NCBI RefSeq assembly: GCF_018449675.1
Contig: NZ_JAAVUZ010000004.1
Span: 124,001 to 188,000, forward strand
Origin: Glaciihabitans sp. dw_435
GTDB taxonomy: Bacteria > Actinomycetota > Actinomycetes > Actinomycetales > Microbacteriaceae
Length of the DNA stretch: 64,000 nt
Direction: 5' to 3'
In this document: positions 42,516-53,420 of the stretch, one piece after another
How positions within the stretch are numbered: position 1 is the stretch's first letter
Layout of the letters: each line of letters opens with the position of its first letter
Position numbers and translations under genes: made by a program
Notes under the pieces: model-generated
Seen by the model: the letters and a program-made list of their open reading frames with translations, nothing else
Told to the model about the DNA's origin: nothing
The model's database searches: none

Positions 42516-45500
42516 ATGGCATACCCCCGCAGCACCGGCGACAGCACCGCCGACCAGAACAGCGCGCAGACTGGCGCCGCGTTCGGCATCCCCGCCTCTC
42601 CCAACTTCCCGGCGATCGAACAGCGCGTTCTCGCCTTCTGGAAGCAGGACGGCACCTTCCAGGCATCCATCGACCAGCGCGAAGGCGCCGACGAGTGGGT
42701 GTTCTATGACGGACCGCCCTTCGCCAACGGTCTCCCTCACTACGGTCACCTGCTGACCGGCTATGCCAAAGACCTCTTCCCGCGGTTCCAGACGATGCGC
42801 GGCAAGCAGGTGCATCGCCGCTTCGGCTGGGACACCCACGGTCTTCCCGCCGAGCTCGAGGCGATGCGCCAGCTCGGAATCACCGAGAAGCACCAGATTG
42901 AAGAAATGGGCATCGCCGCGTTCAACGCGAAGGCGCGCGAGTCCGTGCTGCACTACACCGAGGAGTGGGAGCAGTACGTCACCCGTCAGGCACGCTGGGT
43001 CGACTTCGAAAACGATTACAAGACGCTTGACGTCACGTTCATGGAGTCCGTGATCTGGGCCTTCAAGCAGCTGCATACGAAGGGTCTCGCGTACGAGGGC
43101 TTCCGCGTGCTCCCGTACTGCTGGCACGACGAAACTCCGCTGTCCAACCACGAACTGCGCATGGACGACGACGTCTACAAGATGCGCCAGGACCAGTCGG
43201 TCACCGTGACCTTCCCGCTGGACGGTATCAAGGCGGAGGCTCTTGGCCTTACCGGCGTGAAGGCTCTCGCGTGGACGACGACGCCGTGGACGCTTCCGAC
43301 GAACTTTGCCCTCGCCGTCGGCCCCGACATCTCGTACTCGGTGGTGCCGAGCGGTCCACTCGGCGCCGGTGATGGTGCCGAGGAGGGCGTGTCCGAATAC
43401 CTGCTCGCCACCGACACGATCGCGGCCTACGCGAAGGAGCTCGGGTACGCCTCGGCTCCCGAAGCCGTCGCCGCCGTCAGCCGCAGCGTGCTCGGAGCAG
43501 AACTCGATGGCGTCACCTACGACATGCTGTGGGACTACTACGCCGACACCGAGACCTGGGGAACCGAGAACGCCTGGCAGATTCTCGTGGCCGATTACGT
43601 CGCCACCGGAGAGGGAACGGGAATCGTCCACCAGGCACCCGCCTACGGTGAAGACGACCAGATCGTCACGGGCAAGGCAGGCATCCCCGTCATCATCTCG
43701 GTCGACGAGGGAGCACGCTTCCTTCCGATCATTGCGGATGTCGCGGGGCTGCAGGTCTTCGAGGCCAACAAGCCGCTCATCCAGAAGCTCCGCGCCGACG
43801 GACGCCTGCTGAAGGTTGCCAGCTACGAGCACAGCTACCCGCACTGCTGGCGCTGCCGGAACCCGCTCATCTACAAGGCTGTCTCCAGCTGGTTCATCCG
43901 CGTTCCCGAATTCCGCGACCGCATGAGCGACCTCAACCAGGAGATCAACTGGGTCCCGGCCAACGTCAAGGACGGCCAGTTCGGCAAGTGGGTCGGCAAC
44001 GCCCGCGACTGGTCGATCTCGCGCAACCGGTACTGGGGATCACCGATCCCGGTGTGGAAGAGCGACAACCCCGAGTACCCGCGCATTGATGTGTACGGGT
44101 CGCTCGACGAACTCGAGGCCGATTTCGGCGTGCGTCCGACGGACCTGCACCGCCCGTTCATCGACGAGCTGACGCGTTCAAACCCGGATGACCCGACCGG
44201 TCAGTCCACGATGCGCCGCATCGAAGACGTGCTCGACGTGTGGTTCGACTCCGGATCGATGCCGTTCGCGCAGGTGCACTACCCGTTCGAGAACCGCGAG
44301 TGGTTCGAGTCCCACAACCCCGCGGACTTCATCGTCGAGTACATCGGACAGACGCGTGGCTGGTTCTACATGCTCCACACGCTCTCGACGGCGCTGTTCG
44401 ACCGACCCGCGTTCAAGAACGTCATCAGTCACGGAATCGTGCTCGGCAGCGACGGCCAGAAGATGTCCAAGAGCCTGCGCAACTACCCGGATGTCTCGGA
44501 GGTCTTCGATCGCGACGGCGCCGACGCGATGCGGTGGTTCCTCATGTCGTCGTCGGTGATCCGCGGGGGCAACCTCATCGTCACCGAGGAGGGCATCCGA
44601 GAGGCGGTGCGGCAGTTCATGCTTCCGCTGTGGAGCACCTACTACTTCTTTTCCCTGTACGCCAACGCGGCGAGCCCGGACGGGTACGAGGCGAAGTGGC
44701 GGACCGACTCCACCGATGTCCTCGACCGCTACCTGCTCGCCAAGACGCGCCAGCTCATCGAAGACGTCACAACGGAGCTCGACGCGCTCGACAGCCCGAC
44801 AGCCGCGCTGCGCCTGCGGGACTTCGCGGACGTTCTCACCAACTGGTATGTCCGTCGCAGTCGCGACCGGTTCTGGTCCGGCGACAACGAGGACGCCTTC
44901 GACACCCTGTACACGGTGCTCGAAACCGTCACCCGCGTCGCTGCTCCGCTCATCCCGCTCGTCGGGGAAGAGATGTGGCGCGGGCTGACGGGTGGCCGCA
45001 GCGTCCACCTGACCGACTGGCCCGACGCCGGCCAGTTCCCCGCCGACGACGTGTTGGTTTCCACGATGGACCGGGTGCGCGAGATTGCATCCTCGGGTCT
45101 TGCGCTGCGCAAGGCGAAGAGCCTGCGCGTCCGACTCCCTCTCGCGCGCCTGACAGTGGTCAGCGGTGCGACGGACGCCCTTGCGGAGTTCTCGGGAATC
45201 CTGCGTGAAGAGCTCAACGTCAAGGATGTCGAGTTCGTTGTCTTCGAGGGCGACAGCCTCGAACGGTTCGGAATCTCCAAGAAACTGACGGTCAACGCGC
45301 GTGCCGCCGGTCCGCGTATCGGAAAGCAGGTGCAGACGGTCATTCAGGCAGCCCGCGCCGGCGACTGGTCGCAGACCGGAGATACCGTCGTGGTGGGCGG
45401 CATCGAGCTCTTGCCCGCAGAATTCGACCTCGAGCTGCAGTCGGCCGACCCGGCAAATGCGATCGCCTTCCTCTCGGACGGTGGCTTCGTGCTGCTGGAT

Positions 45501-45845
45501 ACCGTGATGACCCCGGAACTGGAGGCCGAGGGCTTCGCGCGCGACGTCATCCGAGCCATCCAGGACACGCGCAAGGCCGCCGGACTGCAGGTCAGCGACC
45601 GCATCACCGTCAGCATCACGGGTGATTCCGTTGCCGACATCGAATCCCTCACGGCGTTCGGTGAGACGATTGGAACAGAGACGCTCGCTCGCGACGTGCG
45701 GCTGGCGTACGCGCCCGACGCCGAGACGCAGGCCGCGCTAACCTCGGTGGCCGGCACACAGCGCGCGACGCTCGCAGTCGGCCAATACGCCAACGCGGGC
45801 GTACTCGTGATCGACCTTTGGAAATCGGAAGCAGTGGATGTCTAA
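42516..45845 (+). CDS. ileS: isoleucine--tRNA ligase
   Basis: Class I synthetase of 1109 residues with proofreading. HIGH motif variant HYGH at residues 75-78 ([10 protein letters not shown]) and KMSKS at about 649-653. Zn/tRNA-binding C-terminal region is of the long actinobacterial (eukaryote-like, mupirocin-resistant-class) type; this class assignment is by length and general pattern and is tentative. ATG 42516 follows the T-box leader's CGGAG site; TTG 42492 is rejected since it lies in the sequestrator. The stop overlaps folC by 8 bases. Confidence 0.98.
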   Translation: MAYPRSTGDSTADQNSAQTGAAFGIPASPNFPAIEQRVLAFWKQDGTFQASIDQREGADEWVFYDGPPFANGLPHYGHLLTGYAKDLFPRFQTMRGKQVHRRFGWDTHGLPAELEAMRQLGITEKHQIEEMGIAAFNAKARESVLHYTEEWEQYVTRQARWVDFENDYKTLDVTFMESVIWAFKQLHTKGLAYEGFRVLPYCWHDETPLSNHELRMDDDVYKMRQDQSVTVTFPLDGIKAEALGLTGVKALAWTTTPWTLPTNFALAVGPDISYSVVPSGPLGAGDGAEEGVSEYLLATDTIAAYAKELGYASAPEAVAAVSRSVLGAELDGVTYDMLWDYYADTETWGTENAWQILVADYVATGEGTGIVHQAPAYGEDDQIVTGKAGIPVIISVDEGARFLPIIADVAGLQVFEANKPLIQKLRADGRLLKVASYEHSYPHCWRCRNPLIYKAVSSWFIRVPEFRDRMSDLNQEINWVPANVKDGQFGKWVGNARDWSISRNRYWGSPIPVWKSDNPEYPRIDVYGSLDELEADFGVRPTDLHRPFIDELTRSNPDDPTGQSTMRRIEDVLDVWFDSGSMPFAQVHYPFENREWFESHNPADFIVEYIGQTRGWFYMLHTLSTALFDRPAFKNVISHGIVLGSDGQKMSKSLRNYPDVSEVFDRDGADAMRWFLMSSSVIRGGNLIVTEEGIREAVRQFMLPLWSTYYFFSLYANAASPDGYEAKWRTDSTDVLDRYLLAKTRQLIEDVTTELDALDSPTAALRLRDFADVLTNWYVRRSRDRFWSGDNEDAFDTLYTVLETVTRVAAPLIPLVGEEMWRGLTGGRSVHLTDWPDAGQFPADDVLVSTMDRVREIASSGLALRKAKSLRVRLPLARLTVVSGATDALAEFSGILREELNVKDVEFVVFEGDSLERFGISKKLTVNARAAGPRIGKQVQTVIQAARAGDWSQTGDTVVVGGIELLPAEFDLELQSADPANAIAFLSDGGFVLLDTVMTPELEAEGFARDVIRAIQDTRKAAGLQVSDRITVSITGDSVADIESLTAFGETIGTETLARDVRLAYAPDAETQAALTSVAGTQRATLAVGQYANAGVLVIDLWKSEAVDV

Positions 45846-47238
45846 GAACAACAACGACGACGACGAACGCGAAGTCGGCGACTACGACGACTCTCTCTTC
45901 GAGCGTGAGGCGCGTGAGGTCTACGAGGCCCTGCTGTCCCGCATCGGCGAGGGCACGCCGCAGCCGCGACTGTCTGCGACCCGCCGGGCCGTCGAACTGC
46001 TGGGTGACCCGCAGAAGGCATACCCGATCATCCACATCACGGGTACGAACGGTAAGACGTCCACGAGCCGGATGATCGAGAGCCTGCTGCGCGCGCACGA
46101 CCTGCGCACGGGCATGCTCACGAGCCCCCACCTGGAACGCGTCAACGAGCGGATTGTCATCGACGGCGAGCCGATCAGCAACACCGCCCTGGTGGACAAC
46201 TGGCGCGACATCACACCGTTCCTCGACATCGCGGATGCCGAGCTCGTCGCCGCGGGGGAGCAGCCCCTGAGCTTCTTCGAGGCCCTCACCGTGCTGGCGT
46301 ACGCCGCGTTCGCCGATGCTCCCATCGACGTTGCCGTCATCGAGGTCGGAATGGGCGGCGAGTGGGATTCCACCAACGTCGCCGACGGCCAGGTCGCGGT
46401 CTTCGCCCCCATCGCCCTCGACCACACCGCCCGCCTCGGCAACACGATTGCCGAGATCGCGCTGACCAAGGGCGGCATCATCAAGGAGGATGCCGCCGTT
46501 GTTTCCGCGCGGCAGACTCCGGAAGCACTCGAGGTTCTCAGCCGGATCGCCGGAGAGAAGAACGGCACCATTGCCGTCGAGGGGGACGGGTTCTCGCTCG
46601 TCTCCAGCACCGTCGCGGTCGGCGGTCAGGTCATGACGATCAAGGGTCTTGCCGGGACGTACACCGACCTCTTCCTTCCGCTGTTCGGCGATCATCAGGC
46701 GAGCAACGCCGCCCTGGCCGTCGCGGCGGTCGAGTCGTTCATTGGCGGCGGAACGCAGGCGCTGAACCCTGACATCCTCGCCGAGGGCTTCGCCACCGTC
46801 ACCTCTCCCGGACGACTGCAAGTCGTGGGCATCGAACCGACGGTCCTCGTCGACGCGGCTCACAACCCGCACGGTGCCGCCGCCCTGGCCGCCTCGATTG
46901 GCCAGTACTTCACGTTCGACCACGTCACCGCGGTGATCGGCGTCCTCGCCGACAAGGACGCGGAAGGGATCGTGCGCGCGCTGAATGACGTCGTCGACGA
47001 ATTTGTCGTCACGCAGTCCAGCTCGGACCGCGCCATTCCCGCCGATGACCTCGCGTCCATCGTCGTGTCGATCGCCGGGGCCGATCGGGTCATCGTGGAA
47101 ATGACCATCGAGTCAGCCATGGAGTACGCGCGCGATCAGGCTGAGCGAACCGAAAAGGGCGCTGTGCTCGTCGCCGGTTCGATCACGCTTATCGCCGACG
47201 TCATGGCCATCGCCACCGATCAGGGCTGGAAGCCGTGA
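45838..47238 (+). CDS. folC: folylpolyglutamate synthase / dihydrofolate synthase
   Basis: ATP-dependent ligase adding glutamate to folates (and to dihydropteroate if bifunctional); 466 residues, Mur-ligase fold. The P-loop is GTNGKTS at 69-75, followed by [12 protein letters not shown] and the DHTARLGNT and HNPHG regions. The N-terminal 40 residues are acidic (Asn/Asp). ATG 45838 overlaps ileS by 8 bases, so IleRS-FolC translation is coupled and the T-box may influence both. Start of a folC-DUF4233-ndk run, a standard actinobacterial order. Confidence 0.96.
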   Translation: MSKNNNDDDEREVGDYDDSLFEREAREVYEALLSRIGEGTPQPRLSATRRAVELLGDPQKAYPIIHITGTNGKTSTSRMIESLLRAHDLRTGMLTSPHLERVNERIVIDGEPISNTALVDNWRDITPFLDIADAELVAAGEQPLSFFEALTVLAYAAFADAPIDVAVIEVGMGGEWDSTNVADGQVAVFAPIALDHTARLGNTIAEIALTKGGIIKEDAAVVSARQTPEALEVLSRIAGEKNGTIAVEGDGFSLVSSTVAVGGQVMTIKGLAGTYTDLFLPLFGDHQASNAALAVAAVESFIGGGTQALNPDILAEGFATVTSPGRLQVVGIEPTVLVDAAHNPHGAAALAASIGQYFTFDHVTAVIGVLADKDAEGIVRALNDVVDEFVVTQSSSDRAIPADDLASIVVSIAGADRVIVEMTIESAMEYARDQAERTEKGAVLVAGSITLIADVMAIATDQGWKP

Positions 47239-47645
47239 CCGAACCCCGGCAAGCACGTCCCCGTCGCGCACGCAGCGTGACGGAGATGTTGCTGTCGATC
47301 GTGCTGGTGCTGGAGGCGGTTCTCGGTTTCTTCATCACGCTGACCGTGTTCGGCCTCAAGGCGCTCGATCCGTTCTGGGCGTTCGGCGGGGGAGCGCTGC
47401 TGTGCGTGCTGCTGCTGCTGACCGCACTCGTCCTGCGGTTTCCGTGGGGCATGTGGCTCGGCTGGGCACTGCAGCTGGCCCTGATCCTCACCGGCATCAT
47501 TCTGCCGACGCTCTACGTCGTCGGTGCTGTGTTTGTCGCGATCTGGGTGTTCTGCTTCTGGAAGGGCAGACAGCTCGACCGTTTTCAGGCCGCCGCCGCG
47601 GCATCCTTTCGCGACACAGATCCCACCACCCCTCCTACCGCCTAA
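47235..47645 (+). CDS. DUF4233 domain membrane protein
   Basis: 136 residues with four membrane helices (residues about 17-110), a basic N-terminus and a Ala/Thr/Pro tail. Actinobacterial family known only by its place between folC and ndk. GTG 47235 overlaps the folC stop as GTGA. Function unknown; no catalytic residues seen. Confidence 0.9.
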   Translation: MTEPRQARPRRARSVTEMLLSIVLVLEAVLGFFITLTVFGLKALDPFWAFGGGALLCVLLLLTALVLRFPWGMWLGWALQLALILTGIILPTLYVVGAVFVAIWVFCFWKGRQLDRFQAAAAASFRDTDPTTPPTA

Positions 47646-47665
47646 CACCGAAGGAAGATGAACCC

Positions 47666-48079
47666 ATGAACGTCGAAGAAACCCTGGTACTGGTCAAGCC
47701 CGACGGTGTCGCCCGCAACCTCACCGGCGAGATCCTGCGCCGCATCGAGGCAAAGGGCTACAGCCTCGTCGACATCAAGCTGGTCGAAGCATCCCGTGAG
47801 CTGCTTGCAGCCCACTACGCCGAGCACGAGGGAAAGCCGTTCTACGAGCCCCTCGTCGACTTCATGGAGAGCGGCCCCATCGTCGCGATTCGTGTCGCTG
47901 GCAACCGTGTCATCGAGGGCTTCCGTGCCCTGGCCGGCACCACCGACCCGACCACCGCGCCCGCAGGCACGATCCGGGGCGACCTCGGCCGCGACTGGGG
48001 ACTGAAGGTTCAGCAGAACCTCGTGCACGGCAGCGACTCGCCCGAGTCTGCCGCCCGCGAACTCGCTCTCTGGTTCTAA
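47666..48079 (+). CDS. ndk: nucleoside diphosphate kinase
   Basis: Transfers phosphate between NTPs and NDPs through His121 (NLVHGSDS), 137 residues, matching family length. Other conserved residues: KPDGVARN near residue 11 and RVIEGFRALAGTTDP. AAGGAAG site precedes ATG 47666. Last gene of the ileS-folC-DUF4233-ndk run, closed by an 18-bp terminator. Confidence 0.98.
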   Translation: MNVEETLVLVKPDGVARNLTGEILRRIEAKGYSLVDIKLVEASRELLAAHYAEHEGKPFYEPLVDFMESGPIVAIRVAGNRVIEGFRALAGTTDPTTAPAGTIRGDLGRDWGLKVQQNLVHGSDSPESAARELALWF

Positions 48080-48090
48080 GACCGCACACC

Positions 48091-48130
48091 CAAACGGGGA
48101 GCATGCCGGTGACGGCATGCTCCCCGTTTG
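48091..48130. terminator. strong bidirectional terminator between ndk and DsbA-like gene
   Basis: Perfect 18-bp stem (48091-48108 with 48113-48130) with a GTGA tetraloop, flanked on the plus strand by TTTG and on the minus strand by TTTG, between two convergent genes. Confidence 0.9.
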
Positions 48131-48143
48131 TCGTTTCCGGAGG

Positions 48144-49016
48144 TTAGCCGGCGGCGGTCATCTGCGCGGTGACGAAGTCGCTGAACACGGTTGCATCCGT
48201 CAGCGAGCCGTCGTACTGGGTGCCGTTGACGATGACCGTGGGGGTGCCCGTCACGGCGGCGACGGTGCTGTTGGGAAGCGGTCCCTTGAGTGCTCGCGCG
48301 GTCTCATCGGTGACCCAGCCGCCGAAGGTCCCCTTGGTGATGCAGGCGGGAACGTCCGTGTTCGTGACGCCGGCGCCCTGCACGAGCGAAATCAGCTCGT
48401 CGTTGGTCAGGCCAGCAGTGCCCTCGTCGGGTTGGCTCGCGTACAGCGCATCGCTGACAGCCAGGAAGTTGTTGGGATCATAATTCGCAACGCAGGCCGC
48501 GGCATTCGCGGCGCGGGTCGAATACTTGGTGCCGAGCGACGAGCTGTCCAGAATGGCAATCGGATGGATCTCGAGGGTCGCGGTGCCGGCCTTCACCCAG
48601 CTTTCGATCTGCGCCGAGTTGGCAGTCTCGAACTGATTGCAATAGGGGCAGAGGTAGTCGACGTACATGACGATGTTCGCAGTGGTGGTCTTGGCCGTGA
48701 CGTCGGTGGGAACCGGCGTGGCATCGGCGGCCAGCGCAGCTGTCTGCACGGCGGTCGTCGTCGTGCCGTCGCCTTGAAGAACTATTCCATCGCTCAGCAT
48801 GTTCAGTGGCCCGGCACTGCCCTTGCCACCCATGGTGACGACGAGAGCGACGATCGCGGCGATGGCAATGACACCAACGCCGATACCACCCTGGGTGATC
48901 CACCTCCGGCGACGTTTGCGCTTTGCATCGGCCTCGCGGGTCGCCCGGGCGAGTTCCCGCGCGTGCTCCCGCTTCTCGTTCTTTGTCAGCCGATCGCCGG
49001 ATCCCTGGATAGACAT
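48144..49016 (-). CDS. DsbA-like thioredoxin-fold membrane-anchored oxidoreductase
   Basis: 290 residues. A basic cytoplasmic segment (KRKRRRR) precedes one membrane helix at about 42-63; the rest is extracytoplasmic. The active site is CPYC (Cys123, Cys126) in VDYLCPYCNQF, with cis-Pro in TGTPTVIVNG. Forms disulfides in exported proteins, with VKOR encoded upstream likely reoxidising it; the DsbA-VKOR arrangement is standard for actinobacteria. A further Cys pair (AAACVA, PACIT) may be structural. Genes run in the same direction with a 99-base gap. Confidence 0.93.
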   Translation of the reverse strand: MSIQGSGDRLTKNEKREHARELARATREADAKRKRRRRWITQGGIGVGVIAIAAIVALVVTMGGKGSAGPLNMLSDGIVLQGDGTTTTAVQTAALAADATPVPTDVTAKTTTANIVMYVDYLCPYCNQFETANSAQIESWVKAGTATLEIHPIAILDSSSLGTKYSTRAANAAACVANYDPNNFLAVSDALYASQPDEGTAGLTNDELISLVQGAGVTNTDVPACITKGTFGGWVTDETARALKGPLPNSTVAAVTGTPTVIVNGTQYDGSLTDATVFSDFVTAQMTAAG

Positions 49017-49115
49017 GCACCCTCAGTCGTTCAGTGGGCCGTGTTGCCCACCGGAGACGTTAGGAATCGGATGTATGGAGATCCTATGACGATGCTGATC
49101 GCGACCTGAGTGCGG

Positions 49116-49715
49116 TTACAGGTGCGCCAGCACGTCCAAACGCAGCTGAGCGATGACGGCAACGACCACGTAAGACAGGAGGGTGATGATCGGGATCCAT
49201 CCGTAGGCCCGCTCGAAGAAGGCCCGCGCCGATCGCGACGTGGGGATGATCCCGGTCGACAACGTGTACAGCGTGACGGCCCAGAACATGGGGATGACGA
49301 CGGCCCAGACGACCATGCACCAGGGGCACAGGGTTCCGAGAACAAAAATGCTCTGCGACAACAGCCAGATGACCAACGTCAGGGCAAGGGCCACGCCAAC
49401 GTTGAAGGCGATCCAGAACCACCGGGCGAACTGCGCGCCGGCGAGGACGCCGACGCCGACCGCAATGGGCGCCACGAAACATCCGAGTCCAAACACAGGG
49501 TTGGGGAACCCGAAGATTGCCCCCTGCGCCGACTCGAGGTTCTTGCCGCACTGGACGATGAGGCTGAAGTTACAGCTCAGCGTTGCCTGTGGGTTCTCGA
49601 GAACTTCGAACTTTGCCAGGGTCAGTTCAAAAGCCGAGTAAAGACCGATCGCGCCGCTGATGATCAGGAAGATGGCGAGGGCTATGGGGCGCTTGGCTGC
49701 GGGGCTGTCGATCAC
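49116..49715 (-). CDS. vitamin K epoxide reductase family protein
   Basis: Quinone-linked membrane oxidase for DsbA-like partners, 199 residues, with four or five helices. The CxxC active site is CPWC (Cys130, Cys133), and the loop Cys pair is Cys48/Cys56 (SCNFSLIVQC). GTG 49715 is a likely start; an in-frame TTG at 49757 would add 14 hydrophilic residues. No strong ribosome-binding site for either. The divergent rne promoter is close upstream. Confidence 0.9.
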   Translation of the reverse strand: MIDSPAAKRPIALAIFLIISGAIGLYSAFELTLAKFEVLENPQATLSCNFSLIVQCGKNLESAQGAIFGFPNPVFGLGCFVAPIAVGVGVLAGAQFARWFWIAFNVGVALALTLVIWLLSQSIFVLGTLCPWCMVVWAVVIPMFWAVTLYTLSTGIIPTSRSARAFFERAYGWIPIITLLSYVVVAVIAQLRLDVLAHL

Positions 49716-49761
49716 AGTCGGATTATTGCACGGGTCAAAGCGCCGGTTTGGAGCCAATACA

Positions 49762-49770
49762 TGCGATAAT
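49762..49770 (+). promoter_or_regulatory. extended -10 promoter upstream of rne
   Basis: TGCGATAAT is a perfect extended -10 element (TGnGATAAT) about 300 bases before the rne start. No good -35 was found, as is common with extended -10 promoters. Transcription would start around 49777. Confidence 0.5.
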
Positions 49771-50064
49771 TCGAGTAGTCACTCGAGCCGCGCTCGAATT
49801 GGCGCCAAAGAAGGCTTACCGGGCATGAAACCGGGCCACCATATGCAACTCAAGGATGTTGCGGTGACGGATAGCAAGTTCCGTGCACTGAAGTGACAGT
49901 CAGTGTGAACACACAGCATGGGCAACCGTGAGCGCCAGACCACTTCGGTTCGGCGGCGGTTGCGGGACATGAAGGATTAGTAGCGTTTTCGCAAGAGCGA
50001 AGAACGCTCGTGAGAGTACCCGGTGGGTGGCGCGGTCGCCCAGCCGGCAAGGAGTACACCAGCA
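49769..50064 (+). ncRNA. long structured 5' leader of rne
   Basis: From the extended -10 promoter to the start codon there is about 290 bases without an ORF. ATTCGAG/CTCGAAT (49769-49775, 49793-49799) and an AGCGTT...AACGCT hairpin at 49982-50008 are visible. Long leaders mediating RNase E autoregulation are known in E. coli; this is proposed by analogy only. Confidence 0.5.
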
Positions 50065-52854
50065 ATGGTGAATACAAACGAAAACAACGAAGCACCGAAA
50101 AAGCGCAGTCGTCTGTTTGGTGGCCGCAAGGCAGCAGCAGCCGCGGCTGAGGCAGCGGCCGCAGCTCAGGTGGCGGAGACACCCGCCCCGGTGGCGGAGG
50201 CTCCCATCGAGGCGCCCGTCGTCGAGGCATCCGCTCCCGAACCGGCCGCTCCCGTTCAGGACGCGCCCGCCGCGACAGCTCCCCGCCGCCGCGCACCCGC
50301 AAAGCAGACCAGCACCGAGGCTCCCGCCGATGCAGACGCGCCCACAAAGGCTCCCGTCCGCCGCTCCGCCCCGCGCAAGACCACCGAGACGGCTGAGGTC
50401 GCACCCGCTTTGACCACCAACGATTCCATCGACGCGCCTCCCGCCCGTCGCACCCCGCCGCGCCCCAGCACGTCGCTTCTCTTCCAGGCACCGGATCTGC
50501 CGCCCATGCGCGAGACCGCCCGGGACGACCGTCGCGATTGGTCGCGGGACGACCAGAACCTCGACGCGCCGCGCCGCGGTGACAATCGTCGCGATAACCA
50601 GCGTGCCGACAGCCAGCGTGGCGATGACGCGCGTTCCGACTTCCGTCGTGACGACCTGCAGGACGACGAGCCGCAGGGCGTCCGCCGTCGCTCACGTCGC
50701 CGTCCGGGTGAGGAGCCGCGCGCCGGCGACACCGACCCGAACACCGTCGTCAAGGTGCGCCAGCCGCGTCAGCAGCCCGAGCCCGAACTCATCACGGAAC
50801 CTCAGCGCATTAAGGGTTCGACGCGTCTGGAAGCCAAGAAGCAGCGCCGTCGTGACGGTCGAGACGCCGGTCGTCGTCGTCCGGTCATCACAGAAGCCGA
50901 GTTCCTTGCGCGCCGCGAGAGCGTCGACCGCGTCATGGTCGTCCGCTCCAAGTTCGACAAGACCCAGATCGCCGTCCTCGAAGACGGTGTCCTCGTCGAG
51001 CACTACGTGGCCAAGGCCGCCGAGGCGAGCCTGATTGGGAACGTCTACCTCGGTCGCGTTCAGAATGTTCTCCCCAGCATGGAAGCAGCCTTCGTCGACA
51101 TCGGGCGCGGCCGCAACGCCGTGCTGTACTCCGGTGAGGTCGACTGGGACGCCGCAGCCGCCGACAGCGACACCAAGAACCAGCCCCGCCGCATCGAGCT
51201 CGCGCTCAAGCCCGGCGACCGCGTGCTCGTCCAGGTCACCAAGGACCCGATCGGTCACAAGGGCGCCCGCCTCACCAGCCAGGTCAGCCTGCCGGGTCGC
51301 TACCTCGTGTACGTGCCGAACGGTTCCATGAACGGAATCAGCCGCAAGCTGCCCGACACCGAGCGCGCGCGCCTGAAGAAGATCCTCAAGGAGGTTCTGC
51401 CCGAGAACGTCGGCGTCATCGTGCGCACGGCATCAGAGGGTGCGACCGAAGAGCAGTTGACGCTGGACGTCAACCGCCTGACGAGCCAGTGGGCCGAGAT
51501 CAGCCGCCTGGTCGAAACGTCGCAGGCTCCCGTGCTGTTGCACAGCGAGCCTGACCTGCTCGTGAAGATCGTGCGGGACGTCTTCAACGAGGACTTCCAG
51601 AAGCTCGTCATCGCCGGACCCGAGGCACAGGGAACCATCGAGACATACCTGCGATCCGTCGCACCCGACCTGCTCGAGCGTGTGGAGACCTACGAGGGCG
51701 ACACCGACTCCTTCGACGCGTACCGCGTCACCGAGCAGATCGAGAAGGCTCTCGACCGCAAGGTCTGGCTGCCCTCCGGTGGTTCGCTCGTCATCGACCG
51801 CACCGAGGCCATGACCGTCGTTGACGTCAACACCGGCAAGTTCGTCGGCTCCGGGGGAAACCTCGAGGAGACCGTCACCAAGAACAACCTGGAGGCGGCC
51901 GAAGAGATCGTGCGCCAACTGCGACTGCGCGACATCGGTGGAATCATCGTCGTCGACTTCATCGACATGGTGCTCGAGTCCAACCGGGATCTCGTACTGC
52001 GTCGGCTCGTCGAGTGCCTCAGCCGCGACCGCACCAAGCACCAGGTCGCCGAGGTCACGAGTCTTGGACTCGTGCAGATGACGCGAAAGAAGCTGGGCCT
52101 CGGTCTGATCGAGTCCTTCAGCGAGCCCTGCGAGCACTGCGCCGGCCGCGGAATCATCATCCACCACGACCCCACGACCAAGCACCGCCAGACGCCCCAG
52201 CAGCAGCCCGAGGGCACGGGACGCCGCGGACGCGGGAGCAAGGGTCCGGCAACGACACCCCCGTCGAACGGCCAGCGTGGAAACGGCAACTCAAACGGCA
52301 ACTCGAACGGTAACGGCAACAACAATGGCGCTGCCGCCACCGTGCCCGTCGGAGCCGCTGCGCCCGTCGTGCCCGCAACTCACGCGATCACCGAGGACGC
52401 CCGCAAGGCACTCTCGAAGATTGCCGCAAGCACGGTCCACACCGAGCAGGTAGCGATCATCCCTCCGTCCACCGAGGTCGTCGCCGCGGCGGTCGAGGAA
52501 GTCGTCGCGAAGGAAGCCGCCCAGGCTGCTCCCGCCGAGACGGCACCGACCGGCCGCACGACCTCCGGTCGCCAGTCGGGTCGCGGACAGCGCGCCGAGC
52601 GTACCCCTGTCGAGGCATCCGAGGAGCCGTCGACGCCCGCCGTCGATGTTCCCGTCGCCATCCTCGACATCCCGGTCACGAAGTCGACACGGGCCTCGCG
52701 TCGGATCAGCACCCACGATGCCGAGCAGATCCTTGACTCGGTGCTCGACGCTCTGCCGGAGCCCAAGCAGCCCGGCCAGGGCCGTTCGCGCACCTCGCGC
52801 CGTGCCTCAAGCACCGGCGCCGGAATCATCACGACGGACGCCGCCAAAGAGTAA
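50065..52854 (+). CDS. rne: ribonuclease E/G
   Basis: Endonuclease for mRNA turnover and rRNA/tRNA processing, 929 residues. The first 270 residues are a disordered arm (Ala/Pro/Glu-rich then Arg/Asp-rich), the S1 domain follows (VYLGRVQNVLPSMEAAFVDIG), then the catalytic core with VVDFIDM Asp and the zinc-link CEHC. The C-terminal 250 residues are disordered, with an Asn/Gly run (SNGNSNGNGNNNG) and acidic regions, likely scaffolding partners. ATG 50065 with AAGGAG site; a frame upstream to 50023 is rejected. Actinobacterial RNase E has the catalytic core in the middle, as here. Confidence 0.96.
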   Translation: MVNTNENNEAPKKRSRLFGGRKAAAAAAEAAAAAQVAETPAPVAEAPIEAPVVEASAPEPAAPVQDAPAATAPRRRAPAKQTSTEAPADADAPTKAPVRRSAPRKTTETAEVAPALTTNDSIDAPPARRTPPRPSTSLLFQAPDLPPMRETARDDRRDWSRDDQNLDAPRRGDNRRDNQRADSQRGDDARSDFRRDDLQDDEPQGVRRRSRRRPGEEPRAGDTDPNTVVKVRQPRQQPEPELITEPQRIKGSTRLEAKKQRRRDGRDAGRRRPVITEAEFLARRESVDRVMVVRSKFDKTQIAVLEDGVLVEHYVAKAAEASLIGNVYLGRVQNVLPSMEAAFVDIGRGRNAVLYSGEVDWDAAAADSDTKNQPRRIELALKPGDRVLVQVTKDPIGHKGARLTSQVSLPGRYLVYVPNGSMNGISRKLPDTERARLKKILKEVLPENVGVIVRTASEGATEEQLTLDVNRLTSQWAEISRLVETSQAPVLLHSEPDLLVKIVRDVFNEDFQKLVIAGPEAQGTIETYLRSVAPDLLERVETYEGDTDSFDAYRVTEQIEKALDRKVWLPSGGSLVIDRTEAMTVVDVNTGKFVGSGGNLEETVTKNNLEAAEEIVRQLRLRDIGGIIVVDFIDMVLESNRDLVLRRLVECLSRDRTKHQVAEVTSLGLVQMTRKKLGLGLIESFSEPCEHCAGRGIIIHHDPTTKHRQTPQQQPEGTGRRGRGSKGPATTPPSNGQRGNGNSNGNSNGNGNNNGAAATVPVGAAAPVVPATHAITEDARKALSKIAASTVHTEQVAIIPPSTEVVAAAVEEVVAKEAAQAAPAETAPTGRTTSGRQSGRGQRAERTPVEASEEPSTPAVDVPVAILDIPVTKSTRASRRISTHDAEQILDSVLDALPEPKQPGQGRSRTSRRASSTGAGIITTDAAKE

Positions 52855-52875
52855 TTCTCAGGCTGAGACCGACTA

Positions 52876-52908
52876 AACGGCGCGGGGAGCAATGCTCCCC
52901 GCGCCGTT
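52876..52908 (+). terminator. intrinsic terminator of rne
   Basis: Perfect 15-bp stem (52876-52890 with 52894-52908) around loop AAT. No T-run, but the stem is long and GC-rich; probably works in both directions since the next gene is convergent. Confidence 0.88.
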
Positions 52909-53017
52909 CGTGTGTGTATGGACGTCTCGCCATGACGTCGTCCGCGGGGCTGGTTTGCCGTCTGTGCGACGTAACGGCACGCATGCGGCGAGAGGATGAC
53001 CCTGCGCCGCACCGAGC

Positions 53018-53287
53018 TCAGAGACCGCGCTTCTCGCGCTGCGATACCCGCAGCCCGCTTGCCCGCAGTCGCTCCACCAGCTGCCGCACGGTGACCGGTT
53101 CTGCCCCCTGACGTACGAGCTCGTCCCACCGCTCCCGTGGCACGTCGTAGTGGTCCTGATCGAAGGCGCGGCGGGGGATACCCGCCACCGCGGCAAACGC
53201 GTGCAGCTCGTCGAGATTCGAGTCACTGACGATGTGCGCCCAGAGTGTTCCGTGCGCCGGCCAGATCGGCTGATCGATGAGGATCAC
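53018..53287 (-). CDS. DUF4031 domain protein
   Basis: 89 residues, family known in actinobacteria only by DUF4031. Starts VILIDQPIWPAHGTLWAHIVSDSNLDELHAFAA, then GIPRRAFDQDHYDVP and a C-terminal helix. GTG 53287 behind GGGAGC is the start; the open frame to 53350 is not used. It is alone between rne and a divergent membrane protein; no function is known. Confidence 0.87.
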   Translation of the reverse strand: MILIDQPIWPAHGTLWAHIVSDSNLDELHAFAAVAGIPRRAFDQDHYDVPRERWDELVRQGAEPVTVRQLVERLRASGLRVSQREKRGL

Positions 53288-53420
53288 GCTGCTCCCATCG
53301 GGGAATCGGCGGCGCTGGCTGTCATTCCACGATCCTAGCCAGCCGTGCACCCTGGCCGGGCCGCAGCCAGACCCCTATTCTGGGTGCAGACGCACCACTG
53401 GATGCAGCCGAGGAGACGAC

